Shown here: one piece after another, positions 1-11,915 of the stretch | Numbering within the stretch: the first letter of the stretch is position 1 | Layout of the letters: each line of letters opens with the position of its first letter | From: Adiantum capillus-veneris | Taxonomy: Eukaryota; Streptophyta; Polypodiopsida; Polypodiales; Pteridaceae | Assembly: GCA_014529385.2 (NCBI GenBank) | Contig: CM043958.1 | Span: forward strand, 148,961,293-149,025,292 | DNA length: 64,000 nt | Direction: 5' to 3' | Translations under genes and position numbers: made by a program | Notes under the pieces: generated by a model | Told to the model about the DNA's origin: nothing | Database searches by the model: none | What the model saw: the letters and a program-made list of their open reading frames with translations, nothing else

Positions 1-1150
1 TGAGTTCTTTGGAATTTGGAAAACTCTTGTTTTTATTTTCAAGGGGTAAGAATTTTCATGTGAATTGGGTGGGTCAATGAACCTTGTATCTACCTGGGCG
101 AAAGTATATTGTCAAGATGAGAAGTGCGTAATGACTTTTATGATGTCCGACATGTTTGAGCTTTTCTTGCAGATGGATGTATTATATGTAACCTACAAAG
201 CTACTGTAAATCAGATGCTGGGAACCCTTTACATGTAAAATTTTGTTAAACCACTGCATGGAAAATGGCCAACATTTCTTGTATTATGCTTTATTAAGAA
301 ATGTCTATTGTCAATGCATTTATTGCATTCTTATCAAGCTCCAGCAGAAATTTTGTGTTTCTGTCACATTTTCTCAAATTTGATTTAGTAGTGGAGTTGA
401 TGAAGAGACCCTTTGGGATGAGGAGAGCTTACTTATGAGGAAGCATTGGGTTTCAATAATTAGGTACCTCCAGCAGTCAAGATGACCTCATATACATGTA
501 TGAGTTCTTTGATCATGGTTGCCTTCAATCTAATGAGAAACACCTGTGCCTTGGATTAACTCAGATTCAATGTTTAAGCTGAAGGACGTTGCCAGGTGTC
601 ATCTACTCCTGAAAGTGAAAACAGCTGAATGCGTTGAGCAGATGAGTATCTAAGGGAAGTCTCAAATTATCATGAGCTGTTGAGATGCCTCACACTTGAT
701 TCAAGAGAGTTTCTTGAAAGTTATCGGTGGTGGGCAGATGAGGATTTCGTTGTGCTTCGATGGGAATGAATGTGCTCATGGAGCTTTATGAGCTTTAAAA
801 ACTGGAAGTTGTTTGGTTTTTGGTGGGAAGGAGGCACTGATCCCATTAGGACATGCTTTGAATGTAGTTAGGTGCATTCTATTGCAGTGCTGCCTGATGG
901 CCAATTGATGTGGTCTCTAGCGGAGGGACTTTGTCGTGTGCATCGACTTGTGATGGCCATGAAACTTTAATGGGGGTGGGGAGTAGGGTGCAAAGTTCAG
1001 CATAGAGACCCCAATTGGCTGTGTTGTAGGAGAACCCCAACTCCATTACCATGACTCATTGAGTTATGCATTGTTATATTGAGTTGAATCTTAGTTTGTG
1101 TCGAGCTCAATAAATTGTCTCATCATGAAATTTTCAATGTAATGAGCTGT
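1..1150. other. No recognisable gene
   Basis: I see no long open frame, RNA gene or family motif here. The sequence is moderately AT-rich and free of microsatellites. It could be degenerate copia internal sequence upstream of the RNase H tail at 1153, but no domain can be read. Confidence 0.4.
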
Positions 1151-1152
1151 AA

Positions 1153-1398
1153 TTGCTCTATATCTTGCTGATGTTGAGACTAGAGTTGGGTAAGGTCTTT
1201 TTATGTATGGAGGCACGTCATTTGCTTTTGGGTATACGTGTGTTGAGTAGGCATTCACATGAAGGCCTTCTTAGGGTAGTGTTTGGTCACATTTATCTTT
1301 CATCTTCGTATGCATCAGCCATCAATGAACTTGTGTTTGCTTTTGGGCATGCTAAGTTAAAGGTGGACATTTTTGACTCTCAAAACAAGCTTTATTGA
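1153..1398 (+). pseudogene. Possible copia RNase H C-terminal tail
   Basis: This 81-codon frame ends with a stretch reading INELVFAFGHAKLKVDIFDS. It fits the usual end of copia pol, where a 'FTKAL ... L..KL.V.DIF' motif precedes the stop. The frame stops at a purine-rich run (GAAGAAGGGGA, 1397-1407), which sits where a polypurine tract is expected, and an LTR-like segment follows. The catalytic parts of RNase H and the reverse transcriptase are not visible upstream, so only the tail can be proposed. The match is short and degenerate; a chance open frame is the main alternative. Confidence 0.33.
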
Positions 1399-1407
1399 AG
1401 AAGGGGA

Positions 1408-1583
1408 TAGTTGTACATTTTGAATATTTTAGTATCTTTTGTACCTTCTCAACCTACTTTTGCATTGATATCTTCTTTGATTTTAGCCTTCATCGTATTT
1501 ACCAAGTTATATATAGTTCACTCTAGCTAACTTGGGAGCATGCATGTTGTGTCTTTTGTGTCGTCTCTCTCTACATCTCTACA
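1408..1583 (+). repeat. Degenerate copia LTR, apparently shared
   Basis: This segment of about 176 bp lies between a purine-rich run ending at 1407 and a primer-binding-like site starting at 1584. It ends in ACA and contains TATATATAG (about 1508-1516), a possible promoter box. It would serve as 3' LTR of the upstream relic and 5' LTR of the downstream relic. The left edge is approximate because the usual TG is changed. Confidence 0.4.
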
Positions 1584-1595
1584 TGGTATTAGAGT
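1584..1595 (+). promoter_or_regulatory. Copia primer-binding site, initiator tRNA-Met type
   Basis: TGGTATTAGAGT matches the canonical plant copia primer site TGGTATCAGAGC at 10 of 12 positions and directly follows an LTR end. It sets plus-strand orientation for the copia relic at 4.4-7.0 kb. Confidence 0.5.
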
Positions 1596-1599
1596 GACA

Positions 1600-3670
1600 A
1601 TGATAATCTTGATGTAACTCATGATGAAGGAACAAAGTATGTGTATACAATCCGTTTATAAGACTTGCAATTGTTGTAAATTTTATTTTGAGGAGAATAA
1701 TATTTGTTTTATGTTAAGAGGATCGAGTAGTGAGTTGTTAATCCATGTGATTAACTTTTGATTACATTTATTTATCGATTTGTGTTTTGATATTCTCAAC
1801 TTATGATCAATTTTTGAAGATCTTTTGCTCAAAATTTAAAAAAGTGAAGCATAAATGATTGTATTGTGGTCAAAACTTGTTCGTCTATTCGTGCTCTTCA
1901 ATTTGAGATTTAATTTACAAAAAACAATGTTTGTAGTTCTAAGTTATACTACTTTTTGCGCAATGGAACTTATGCTGGTTTTGTCTTCATAGGGATTTTG
2001 ACATCAATCCTTATTTTTAAAACCGATGCTCACATATGCATAAACTCAACTCCACAATCTGCTATATCTACAAGCATACAATATGAGACAAACAACTCAA
2101 CCAAGCGTAAAGTGTATAACCATGTATGCAAGTAGGAGCAAACTATCTCAAATCGCATCCTATGAGAAATTGTTTGCAAGAAATTTGCAAACTTGTGGAA
2201 TCTATGGCTGACAAAGTTTGCAACTACATGAGCATATGCAATGCTCTCGAGCAACGCTCACGGGAAGAATTGCTTCGAAATGGACAGTCAGATATGTTAT
2301 GTGTCGGTATGTGTCGTTGAAGCAAGAAAATGGAAAATAGTTGAAGTCGAAACGCTGTCAAGGAGGGGGAGGGGGGGTTGCCAAGGAAACATTGCGAAGC
2401 CGAGCAGCTCTGGACGAGGGTTAGAAAAGAGTTGATGTTGCTCTTGCTTGTTTGTCTCTTGTCAAGTTGTAGTCGAGAATGTTGAGGGAGTCGAGGGATG
2501 GTTGTCGGAGTAAGTCCGCTCTGTAATGGGGCATGGGAGGAAAGTTGGTGGCGAGGCTACGCCAAAGGAGCTCCGAAAACGCTCTCGCTCACTCTCGCTA
2601 ACGTTGGAATCGAGAAAATTTGATCGATGACGCCTTCCTCCGTTGGACGGAAGCGCTCACCAATGTCGTAGTCGTTGATGCTCAAAGCCGAGACCGATGT
2701 CGTATGTGGGAAAGTTGGGCCGAAGCTGTGGAAATGGTTGAGAGAATTGTTTGGGAGAAGCGCTCTCAATTGGGAAAAGAATCGTAGAAATCCGGAAAAA
2801 ATTTGCCGAAAGCCGAGAAGGAACCGTCGTCAAAAAATACATCTTCGATGTGTCATGGCGTGACTACTGCCACTGGAGAGTATCAGATGCCAGATGGTGC
2901 CCAGACTTACTTGCCGTGCGTGTGGGTGCGTGTGGCGAGAGCACACGCGTCCGCTCTCCTTTTGCCTTGACCAAGAGAGCTCTCAAGCTTGCTCTCTTTC
3001 ATGTGCGAATCGCGTCGTCTCTATCTTCTCTCTCCCGAGTGTATGTGTGAACATACTCCAATAGAAAATTTAAAAAAATACTCTATATTGAATGCACGCA
3101 GACCTCTCTGTGTGTGCAACACACACAATCCCTACCTTCGAAGTGCCGACAACTGTTTGTAAGTTGTTGAATCTTGCTCTTTGGTTGTTGAATTGCTTTC
3201 GATAGCTCACTGGCGATTGCAATGCTCGCTTTTGCTTGCTTTAACACACAAGCACACACACTTTAACTTGCTTCAAGATGCTATGTGTCTGCTTCTCCTG
3301 TAAGCTCCCAGTGGTAGTTCCAATCTCCTCGGCACTATCTTGCTTGACGAGCTGCACGCTGCCAGAAGCTCCAAAATTTGCTCGATTTTGCTACCCGCTT
3401 TGGTTTGATTTTTTCCCCTCTTCCTTACAAGCCTTCTCAATTCTCTGTAGTTGCAAGATTCCCTCTGTCTAAAGTATTCATGTCCCATTTCAAAAATCTG
3501 CACTGATGCCCGATTCCTTGCAGATCTTGCAATTCTCACAAGATCCCGGCTCCTCACCGAAATGCCCCGATCCGGTTTCGTTGTCGGTCGGATCTACCGC
3601 CGCCAAGCTTGTGGCAAGCTTCATCGCTTTTGTGTCTCGTCAGGAAGCCTCGCACGCTTCGATTGCCAAG
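1600..3670. other. Non-coding stretch between two copia 5' ends
   Basis: No convincing protein or RNA gene is visible. The first 700 bp are AT-rich and probably leader of the plus-strand copia. From about 2340 the GC content is visibly higher and short frames overlap on both strands without family motifs. The part from about 3270 to 3675 is the leader of the minus-strand copia whose primer site is at 3676. Confidence 0.4.
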
Positions 3671-3675
3671 CTGTT

Positions 3676-3687
3676 GCTCTGATACCA
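3676..3687 (-). promoter_or_regulatory. Copia primer-binding site, minus strand
   Basis: Read on the minus strand the site is TGGTATCAGAGC, an exact copia initiator tRNA-Met primer site. It lies two bases inside the LTR that occupies 3690-3912, so an element runs leftward from here. Its 3' LTR was not found to the left. Confidence 0.75.
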
Positions 3688-3689
3688 AT

Positions 3690-3912
3690 TGAAGAGTACG
3701 TGTGTACAAATGCATGCGTGCACGGTGCGGTGTGGTATGATGTGTGCGTGCGAAAAGGGGAGAGGGAGAGAGTGGAGGTTGTGTGGGTGTAGTTGGGTTC
3801 GAGTGAGCTACTCCTTATTGTTGTATATATACATACAACTAATAAGGTGGTCACTGGGCAGGCGCCCATAGCCTACGCAGTCAGGCAAGGCATATATGCC
3901 TTTACCCCAACA
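3690..3912 (-). repeat. Copia 5' LTR, minus strand
   Basis: This 223-bp LTR reads TGTTGGGGTA...CTCTTCA on the minus strand and is directly followed by the primer site. Its start resembles the LTRs at 35592 and 39318 (TGTTGGGGTATAGGC), so it belongs to a related copia family. It carries a TATATATAC run in its middle, a possible promoter. Only the LTR and a few hundred bases of leader survive. Confidence 0.7.
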
Positions 3913-4412
3913 ATTTTTGTGGCCTCCTTTTACCTACCATTTTAGGCGTTGTGTCTCATCCTCTTTTAGATTTCTTCGAGTATCCTTTTTGTTTCACTTT
4001 GGTAAATTATGATTGTGATACTTCTCTTTCGTCCTCAGTTGATGTCTCTTGTCTCTTGCGGCTTTCATCGTCCAGATTTTATGATTTTATCTTATGCGTC
4101 TTCTTGGAACCGGATATACGTATGACTATTTTCGTCAATGGTTTTTCTTTTCGTTAATATTGTGTTCTTTCTTTTCAAGGCCAAGGGTTTTCTAATTGAA
4201 AGGCGAAGGTGATGTTAATTCTTAAAGCCGGTGAACTTGGCTGATGTTGTTCTTGGAAAGTACGAATGTCCATCTCAATCTATTGATCTGGATTATAATA
4301 ACGTTCTTATCATTGAAGAACATGTTTTTGAAGTGGCATCTTGCTTATACGAATTAGCAACGATGTGATAAAGTAGTTCGTGGTACATTTTTTCTGTTCT
4401 TAGTGATTTTTT

Positions 4413-7010
4413 TTGCTTGATGTATATGAACTTTCTACTTCTCACAACGTATGTGAGTATCTTTTAGCAAACTTTCAGAAGAAGTATGTTATAGAAATAC
4501 TTTACTTGAAAGGTTTGCTTATCAAGTTACAATATGAAGTTGGCACTGTTATGATCGAACATATTGAGTTTTTCAAATCTATTATTAATCAACTTGCTGT
4601 TGCTAGTAATCCTATGCCACAAAAGCAAATAATTATACTTCTTTTTGATACAGTAAAGGATTCTTCTTATGACAACATTGTTATAATTCCTTTTAACAAG
4701 GACGATCTGGATTTCGATCAAACACTCTCTCAAAAGCAGCATAATGATGATCAGGATACCACTATGGTTTCACAAGAGGAGTCTGCACCACAAAAGTTAG
4801 AATGGTCTTTTTATGTTGAACAGCGTTTTTCAATGAGCAAGCCGTAGAGGTGGTCATCATGGTGGTAGTTTCTCCCGTTTTAAATTTCTTAGCAAGTATT
4901 GTTCTTACCCGTTATATTGATGATAATTATTAGTCATGCTAATACGACGAAGAGCACAATATTACCACAAAACAACCACGTATATTTAGATATTCTTCTT
5001 CTTGTTGTGATTGTTATGGACGATCTGATCATCCCTTTCAGATGTGCTTTAAGTGTCAATTTGATGCAGAAAAAAATAGAGAATATTTTGCTCAAAATCA
5101 TAATAACATTGTATCAGAGATATGGTTCGCTTTTCATTATTGATTTTGGTGCTATAGGGAATATATCATATCAATCTAAATGGCTAGAGAACTATCATTC
5201 TCTACTTGTTAAGCGTTTTGTTTATCTTATTGACGATACAATTTATCAAGTAAAGGGTATTGAAATTTATATCTTGGTATATTATCTTCTTTAACTTGAG
5301 TTTTGCGAGGGGTTTCAAATCTTCAAATGATAATCTTCTTTCAATTGCAAGACTCATTGATCTTGGTCTATTTGTGGGCTTTGATTATACCAAATACCGC
5401 ATTGAGAAAGGTGAACAGACTATTGTGATTGCTTTTCACAACGATAATATATTTGAGCTCTCTTTTAATGATGCTGTAGCAAATGTTGTCACAACTCCAA
5501 GTGATCATGATTGCAAGGTATCACATCATCGCTTTATTTATATTGCTTTTTTAAAACTTCTTAATCGTTATTGTCGTGATCTTGTGCATGGTATGGATCT
5601 TAAAGCTCGCCCTTATATGGGAATTTTAGAATTTATACTTCTGAAAAACACAATCGTAAACCATTTCTCTCTCAAGTGCAACTTATTCTTATGACCTTTT
5701 GGATCTTGTTCATACTAATATTTGTGAGCCTTTCCTTTTATTGGGATCACAACATTGTTATTTCATTATGTTTATTGATGATTATTCATGGTATACAATT
5801 GTTTTCATAAATTTGAGTCGTTATCTATTTTCAAAAGATTTTGCAAGACTGTAGAACTTCAAATTGATCGTTATCTCAAGAAACTTCGCAGTGATAATGG
5901 TGGACAATATGCTTCTCATGAGTTTCAAAGTTATTGTATTGAAGAAGTTTCATTACAAACATACTATTCCATATTTTCCTGAATAGAATGGTGTTTTGCT
6001 GAACGAAAGAATCTCACTCTTCTTAATGTTGTAAGATGCATACTGATTCATTCTGGATTATCTTATGATTTTTGAGTTGAAGCTATCTCGACAATAGTAT
6101 TTGTTTAGAATCGTCTTACTAATACTTCTTCTGATAAGATACCCATCACAATATGGACATGTGAAAATCCCTTTTGTATCTCATTTTTGAACCTTTGGAT
6201 GCATTGCTCGTATTCATGTTCCCAAAGGAAAGTGATCAAAGCTTGAAGCTCCTGGTCTCAAAGTTAATTTTATTGGATATCAATGAACAACTTATGAAAG
6301 ATACATGGATGATTTTGATGATACTAAATCTTTACTTCAAGCTTTTTCATTCTTTTACAATGATGAACCTCTTTCTAAGGAGTATCTTTCGACTTCGTAA
6401 CCATCAATTTTAAATGTTACCAATGATGGTATTAATATTTTTGTTGATCTGCCTATTGATTTTGAGCATGATTTCTATCATGTTTATGTTGAAGATATCA
6501 TTGATAATGCTCTCTCTACTTTTGAAGATCTTGTCACCTAAAATAAAGCTATCTCTTCTCCGCAAAAGGATCAATGGCAAGAGATTATGAAAGCAGAGTA
6601 TAATTCTCTTATCTCTAAAGATATATAGATACATGGATCTTTTCTTCGCAAAAGGATCAATAGCAAGAGACTATAAAAGCAGAATACGATTGTCTTATCT
6701 CTCAAAATGTATGGATACTAACCAAAGGGTCTCTTGACCGTACGACCATTAAGTGTAAGTGGATGTATAAGACAAAAGTTAAAGTAGATGGATATTTGGA
6801 TAAATTCAAGGTACAATTAGTTGCCAAAGGTTACTCTCAAATTGTTGACGTTGATTTTCAAGAGACCTTTTCACTAGTTCGCATTACTAGTATTCCGATT
6901 TTATTAGCATTTGTTGTTCAATTTTAATTCAAAGACTCACCAAATAAACTTGTGAATTGCTTTTTAAAATGGTGATTTGAATAAAGAAATTTTTATAGAG
7001 CAGCCATAGT
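4413..7010 (+). pseudogene. Decayed Ty1/copia gag-pol, 3' truncated
   Basis: Domains follow copia order across several frames. The gag (UBN2-type) lies at 4413-4847. A CCHC knuckle (CSYC/CYYCGRSDHPFQMC-like) is near 5000, and a protease-like segment is near 5130. Integrase follows at about 5690-6000, with FIDDYSW and then SDNGGQYASHEF. The reverse transcriptase start is at 6570-6910, with KVQLVAKGYSQ and VDFQETFSLV. The frame is broken many times, and sequence identity to copia is lost after about 7010, before the YVDD box, RNase H and any 3' LTR. The element starts from the primer site at 1584, but the 2.8 kb between that site and gag is far longer than a normal leader, implying inserted sequence. 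It cannot make active protein. Confidence 0.8.
6561..6732 (+). repeat. 86-bp tandem duplication inside copia RT
   Basis: CGCAAAAGGATCAATGGCAA at 6561 recurs at 6647 with few changes, and the similarity runs over the whole 86-bp unit. The unit encodes the N-terminal RT stretch around 'W..(I/A)M..EY.SL'. The second copy is out of frame with the first, so it adds to the damage. Confidence 0.75.
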
Positions 7011-7259
7011 TTCTCTCATATGTGTTGCATAACTTCAGCCTACTGATGCATCATAGCACACTCTAAAAAAGTGAAATAAAGTGACTCTGTAAGATGCAAT
7101 CTAATCTTAGATCTACAAAGCGTATCTAACTCTTTGAAATTGAGTCATGGTCATCTCCTTAGTCCTCATAGCATATGAAATGGGAAGTTTTTGCTTCTTT
7201 TGCACTAAGACGTCTTGAATCTTCTCTTTCCAAAGTGCAAAGTTTGTCCTATCAGACTT

Positions 7260-7400
7260 CACTACAAGAGGTACTTCACATTAGCGACGCTCGTAGTGCG
7301 ACGCTCAAAAGTGAAAATCCACGGCGTCTCTATGAGCGTCGCTATTTTCGTTGTTGTATAGTGACGCCTATAGCGACACCGACATGGGTAAAATAAACCG
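7260..7400 (+). repeat. CACTA left terminus and subterminal repeats
   Basis: After the terminal CACTACAAGAGGT come many short copies of GCGACG or CGTCGC in both orientations, for example TTAGCGACGCTCG, GAGCGTCGCTA and TATAGCGACACC. In CACTA elements such motifs are binding sites for the TNPA-type protein; that role here is by family analogy. Confidence 0.65.
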
Positions 7401-7577
7401 AGTGCACCAGAAACTCAGATCTGAGTTTTCGACGCTCAAGCGAAAGAGGTAACCCGCGCTCTCCCTCTCTCGCTCTCTCTTTCTTCCACACACACACACA
7501 CAGAGATACACACACGAGGAGAGGAAGGAGAGCCAGGTATGCTCCTCCCCTCTCCTCTCTCTCATGTTTCCTTCCCA

Positions 7578-7580
<3 letters not shown>

Positions 7581-7649
<69 letters not shown>

Positions 7650-7655
7650 CGTGTC

Positions 7656-7702
<47 letters not shown>

Positions 7703-7812
7703 AAAGAGAAAGAGAAAGAGGGAGGGAGAGAGCGAATAAAAAACCAAAGAGAGAGAGAGGGGGAGAGAAGACGAAAAGAGAGAGGTAAGGGGAGAAAACA
7801 AAGAGAGAGAGA

Positions 7813-7868
<56 letters not shown>
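7581..7868. repeat. Compound microsatellite TC/AC/GA
   Basis: A (TC)n run (7581-7617), a (CA)n run (7617-7648), a (GA)n run (7659-7700) and an imperfect GA-rich part to 7868. The TC and GA blocks are complementary and could fold back on each other. The open frames they create on both strands are artefacts. Confidence 0.95.
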
Positions 7869-7872
<4 letters not shown>

Positions 7873-7884
7873 TAGAGAAAATAT

Positions 7885-8100
7885 GGAATGAAATATTATA
7901 TTAAGATTTAGGGTCAGGTTAGATTTAAAATTATATTTAATTAAAGTTAGGTTAGATTAAGATCTAAAATTAAGTTAGATTACATTTAACTTAAATTTAA
8001 AATTAGGTTAGACTTAAGATTATGTTAAGATTTAAATTAGATTTAAGATTAGAATATATTACATTTAGATTTATGTTTATGTTGAGTTTAAGATTAAGTT
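7885..8100 (+). repeat. AT-rich degenerate TTAGATTTAAGAT repeat
   Basis: About 215 bp consists of loosely repeated words such as TTAGGTTAGATTTAA and TTAAGATTAG, with no fixed period. It ends directly at the ATG of the gag frame at 8101. It is not LTR-like: no TG/CA ends or primer site. Confidence 0.7.
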
Positions 8101-9411
8101 ATGAGCAACCCCACTTTGCAAGCCGAAGTTACTCAACAACTTCGTACTTATGGGATTTTCTTTCCTCTCCAAGAGGAGAGAGAGCTTACGAGGCCTCTTG
8201 AAGAGACCCCCAAAAGAAGATTCTCTCCCATACGAGAGAAGGAATCCAAAGATCAAGAAAGCAATGAATCCCTAAATTCCTCCGAAGATGTGGTTCCACG
8301 AAGAAGGAGGATTAAACGATCGCCAACTACTCCCAAGAGGAAACGGTTAACCCATAGTCCTTCTCCTCGTCACTCCAAAAGGGAAGAGAGGAAACCAAGG
8401 AAGAAAAGGGCAAGAAAGAGGTCACCCTCTTCTCCTTCTTCTTCACCTTCCTCCTCTACCGATGAAAGCTATGGCTATTCTCATAGAGAATATAAGAGGG
8501 GAGGACATCGCAAATCTTACCCAGCATGGCAAAGGTCACAAAAGCTCAAGAAGTTCAAAGAGGGAGGAAAGAGTATCTCTTTTCTCACCTATGATGGCAC
8601 CTTTGGTGCTACCGACAAAGTATTGGCCTTCATCCAACAATTTGATGCGGCCTTTGAAGACGAGGGCTTCACGGAGTCCTCCAAGCTACGTCATGTAGCT
8701 ATGCACTTCCAAAAATCGGCTCGTCAATGGTGGGCTAGCCTTCGAGGCAATGGCGAAGCCCCAAAGACATGGAAAACTGTACGAGTTTCTATCATAAAGC
8801 AATTCCTTGCAAGTGATGCAAAGGACAAAGTGCTCACTGAATGGCGGAGTTTAAGGCTTCTCTCTCATGAGTCTATCCACAAATATGTGGACAAGTTTTG
8901 GGATTTACATATCAAGGCCATTGTCTTTCAAAAGATAGACTTTGCTGAGCAAAAACAACAATTCTATGCGGGATTACCTGAAGAGATGGCCGAGTATGTC
9001 AACTCTTAACGGCCTGACTCTATCAGCGAAGTAATCCACCATACCATGGTTTCTTCACGCATCAATTTCCAACAAGGGGTTAGATGGAATGTCAAACCCA
9101 TGGAAAATAAAGACAAAGGTGATGCAAAGGGAAAAATGAATGCCCAAAATTTTTCCCACGGCCATTCCAACAACAACAACAACAATCGATCCAAGGAGAA
9201 AGGAGTTTACAAAGGTAAAAATAAACTCTCTCCTGAAGAGCTTGACCTTCATGAAGCTACAAAGGAATCCACACCTCCCAGTGTTCAAGAATCACCTGAT
9301 GAACCACTTCAAGCTCGATCCTGGGAGAGTACCTTACCGCCCTTGCAACTCGATGAGGCACCTAAAGTAATAGAAAACTACTGGCAAAAATCCTCACCTA
9401 TTACTAACTAG
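8101..9411 (+). pseudogene. Gypsy-type gag, one in-frame stop
   Basis: An open frame of 302 codons ends with TAA at 9007-9009; the same frame stays open for another 134 codons to 9411. The first 140 residues are charged and Arg/Ser-rich. Residues 165-300 match the Ty3/gypsy gag core (YDGTFGATDKVLAFIQQFD, ARQWWASL, IKQFLA). A Gln/Asn-rich tail follows. There is no zinc knuckle, protease or pol. Downstream lies a purine tract (9464-9477) and an LTR-like start, so the piece could be a gag-only (TR-GAG-type) non-autonomous element that has lost its 5' LTR. Gag would coat the RNA in a cytoplasmic particle. It is the best preserved gag in the window. Confidence 0.75.
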
Positions 9412-9463
9412 AACAATTGGTTTCAAAGGGTGACGAGCATATTTCAAACGGTATGATCTACCC

Positions 9464-9600
9464 AAGGAAGGCGGGAGTGTTTGCTGACAGTCATCATTCA
9501 CTCGCTCCCCTCTCACCCTTCCTCCCTGACCTCTCAATCTCCCAATCTTAGGGAATGTATATATAAAGCCTTATACTCACAAAAAACAAATAAAATAAAG
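9464..9600 (+). repeat. Polypurine tract and start of an LTR
   Basis: AAGGAAGGCGGGAG (9464-9477) is followed by TGTTTGCTGAC, as expected for a 3' LTR start at 9478. A TATA-like TATATATAAAG is at about 9558-9568, a suitable spacing for an LTR promoter. The right edge of the LTR was not found; it may run to about 9.94 kb. Confidence 0.45.
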
Positions 9601-11080
9601 ATCAAGAGCAATTAGCAAACGAGAATGCACAATAGAAGTCAAAACATTGACCCAGACCTACACATTCACATCCGATACACTGAAACAGAAACCTATGTCA
9701 TCAAACACCTTTGATCCTCATCACTCGAGTGATGGAGGGTAGGTAAGATTAGTACGATAGAAGTGTTTCTGTTTTAGAGTTTAGTAATTAGTAAAGTTCT
9801 TTCTTCCCGCTGATGTGCCTCCTAGAGGTATTCCTTGTGTTTCCTCGTGTGTACAGGAACGTGTTGCTGTGGTTAGGATTTGGACCTTCATGGAATCTTT
9901 CTCTCATCCACTTTTCAAATCAAGCACGACCATCAACACAAACATGTGTTTCTTGTCCATTAGCATTGCCCCTTATCTTTTTGCATCCATGTTTTTCTGC
10001 TTTAATTGTGATTGGTAGCATAATATCCAACACATTTGTTTAGTATCAAACATCAAATTCAATGTAATTTTTTGTCATAATCACTTGTTTAGGTTTGAAA
10101 AGTAAGCAGTTCGACTAAGCTAGTTTGACCAAGCTAGGTGTTAGAGATCTTCTCTTAAGACCATGGGGAATGCCTTCCTAATAATCAATGGTTACTTAGG
10201 TTCTTAATCCAATTTAGGCAGCATTGTGTGAAATGTACTAGGGCTTTCTAGTGGGCTTAGTCCCTATTGACCTTTAGCTTAAGTATTATAAAGGGAGTTT
10301 ACTAGTGTGATGAGCCTGGGGAGGGTAACAATGTTATATGACCCCCCAAAGTTACAAAATTAAAATGCTGAAAATGAACAAACAAAAGATCAAAGTGCCA
10401 CAATGTAAAATCTTAAGCTGGAAGAGAAATCTCAGCTTGATTTGGTACTTCACTCACATGTATCGCCTATGGTACTAGAGCCCTAGAGGTTCCCAGTGTG
10501 GGCCGTTTTTATTGAAAAGCAAAAAACCCAAGGTATACAAAATAAGCACACACATCAAAATTGAATCACTGTGAAAAGACTTTGGGGGGTCAAAGAAAAG
10601 GTAATCAGTCAGGCGATGATTTCATGAGAAATTCCTTTTATCGTAGCTTAACTACAAAGTCTTCTAGGTATAGCCTCTAGTCAGCCCTCGAACATGAAAT
10701 ACTTGGCTCTCGCGATTAAACAACTTAATTGATCAGAGAAAATTGAGAAGCTTACCCATGGTATTAATAGCCTAGTGCCTTTCGACCGGCCGTTAAATTA
10801 GCGACCCCAAACTGTTCAATTTTTTACCTTTCCAACTGTTTATGCATTTGATTATATTGCAATTTAATGTTTATTGTTGGCAAATGGTTTAGAATTTTGC
10901 TACCAATCAATTTGTCTGTCTACAACTGCATATGATTTTTAATTATATATGAGAATGCAATTATTGTGCCAATGTTTCTTGATTCTACAGTGACTGAAGA
11001 AGGCTAAGGACATTCATCTCAAATGCTCTTCCACCTCAACGAACGAGCTTCAACTCAATAGCTTCCGAGGACGGAATCTA
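9601..11080. other. Non-coding, probably LTR remainder and element 3' region
   Basis: No protein family can be read on either strand. Short frames near 9.8-10.0 kb lack any motif. The last 100 bases before 11081 have the look of a gypsy pol 3' end (a 'CCGAGGACGGAA' stretch just before a purine run), without readable protein. Confidence 0.4.
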
Positions 11081-11740
<660 letters not shown>

Positions 11741-11757
11741 TATATACTCCCCGGCAG

Positions 11758-11915
11758 CACTAAGACCGTCGCTAATAGCGTCGCTACAGGAACGTCGCTA
11801 TACCCATCGCTATATAGCGACACTTATAGCGACGGTTACATGCTACCTATAGTGATGCTCATAGCAATGTTGCAGAGCCTTATATAGCGACGCTTATAGC
11901 GACACCCGAGAGTAA
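11758..11915 (+). repeat. Second array of GCGACG CACTA-type repeats
   Basis: Starting at CACTAAGACC the segment carries at least eight copies of TAGCGACG/CGTCGCTA-like words and ends with TATAGCGACACCC, close to TATAGCGACACCG at 7374. It is either the rest of the CACTA subterminal region, displaced by the inserted LTR, or the end of a second CACTA copy. Confidence 0.6.

Noticed and set aside
1584-1595. TGGTATCAGAGC-type sites considered as parts of tRNA genes
   Set aside because: Each is next to an LTR end and lacks any tRNA cloverleaf; they are primer-binding sites.
7342-7801. Several overlapping open frames with SLSL, VCVC and ERER sequences
   Set aside because: They are translations of TC, AC and GA microsatellites on both strands. 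The same applies near 11.4, 13.7, 25.1, 27.3, 45.7 and 55.3 kb.
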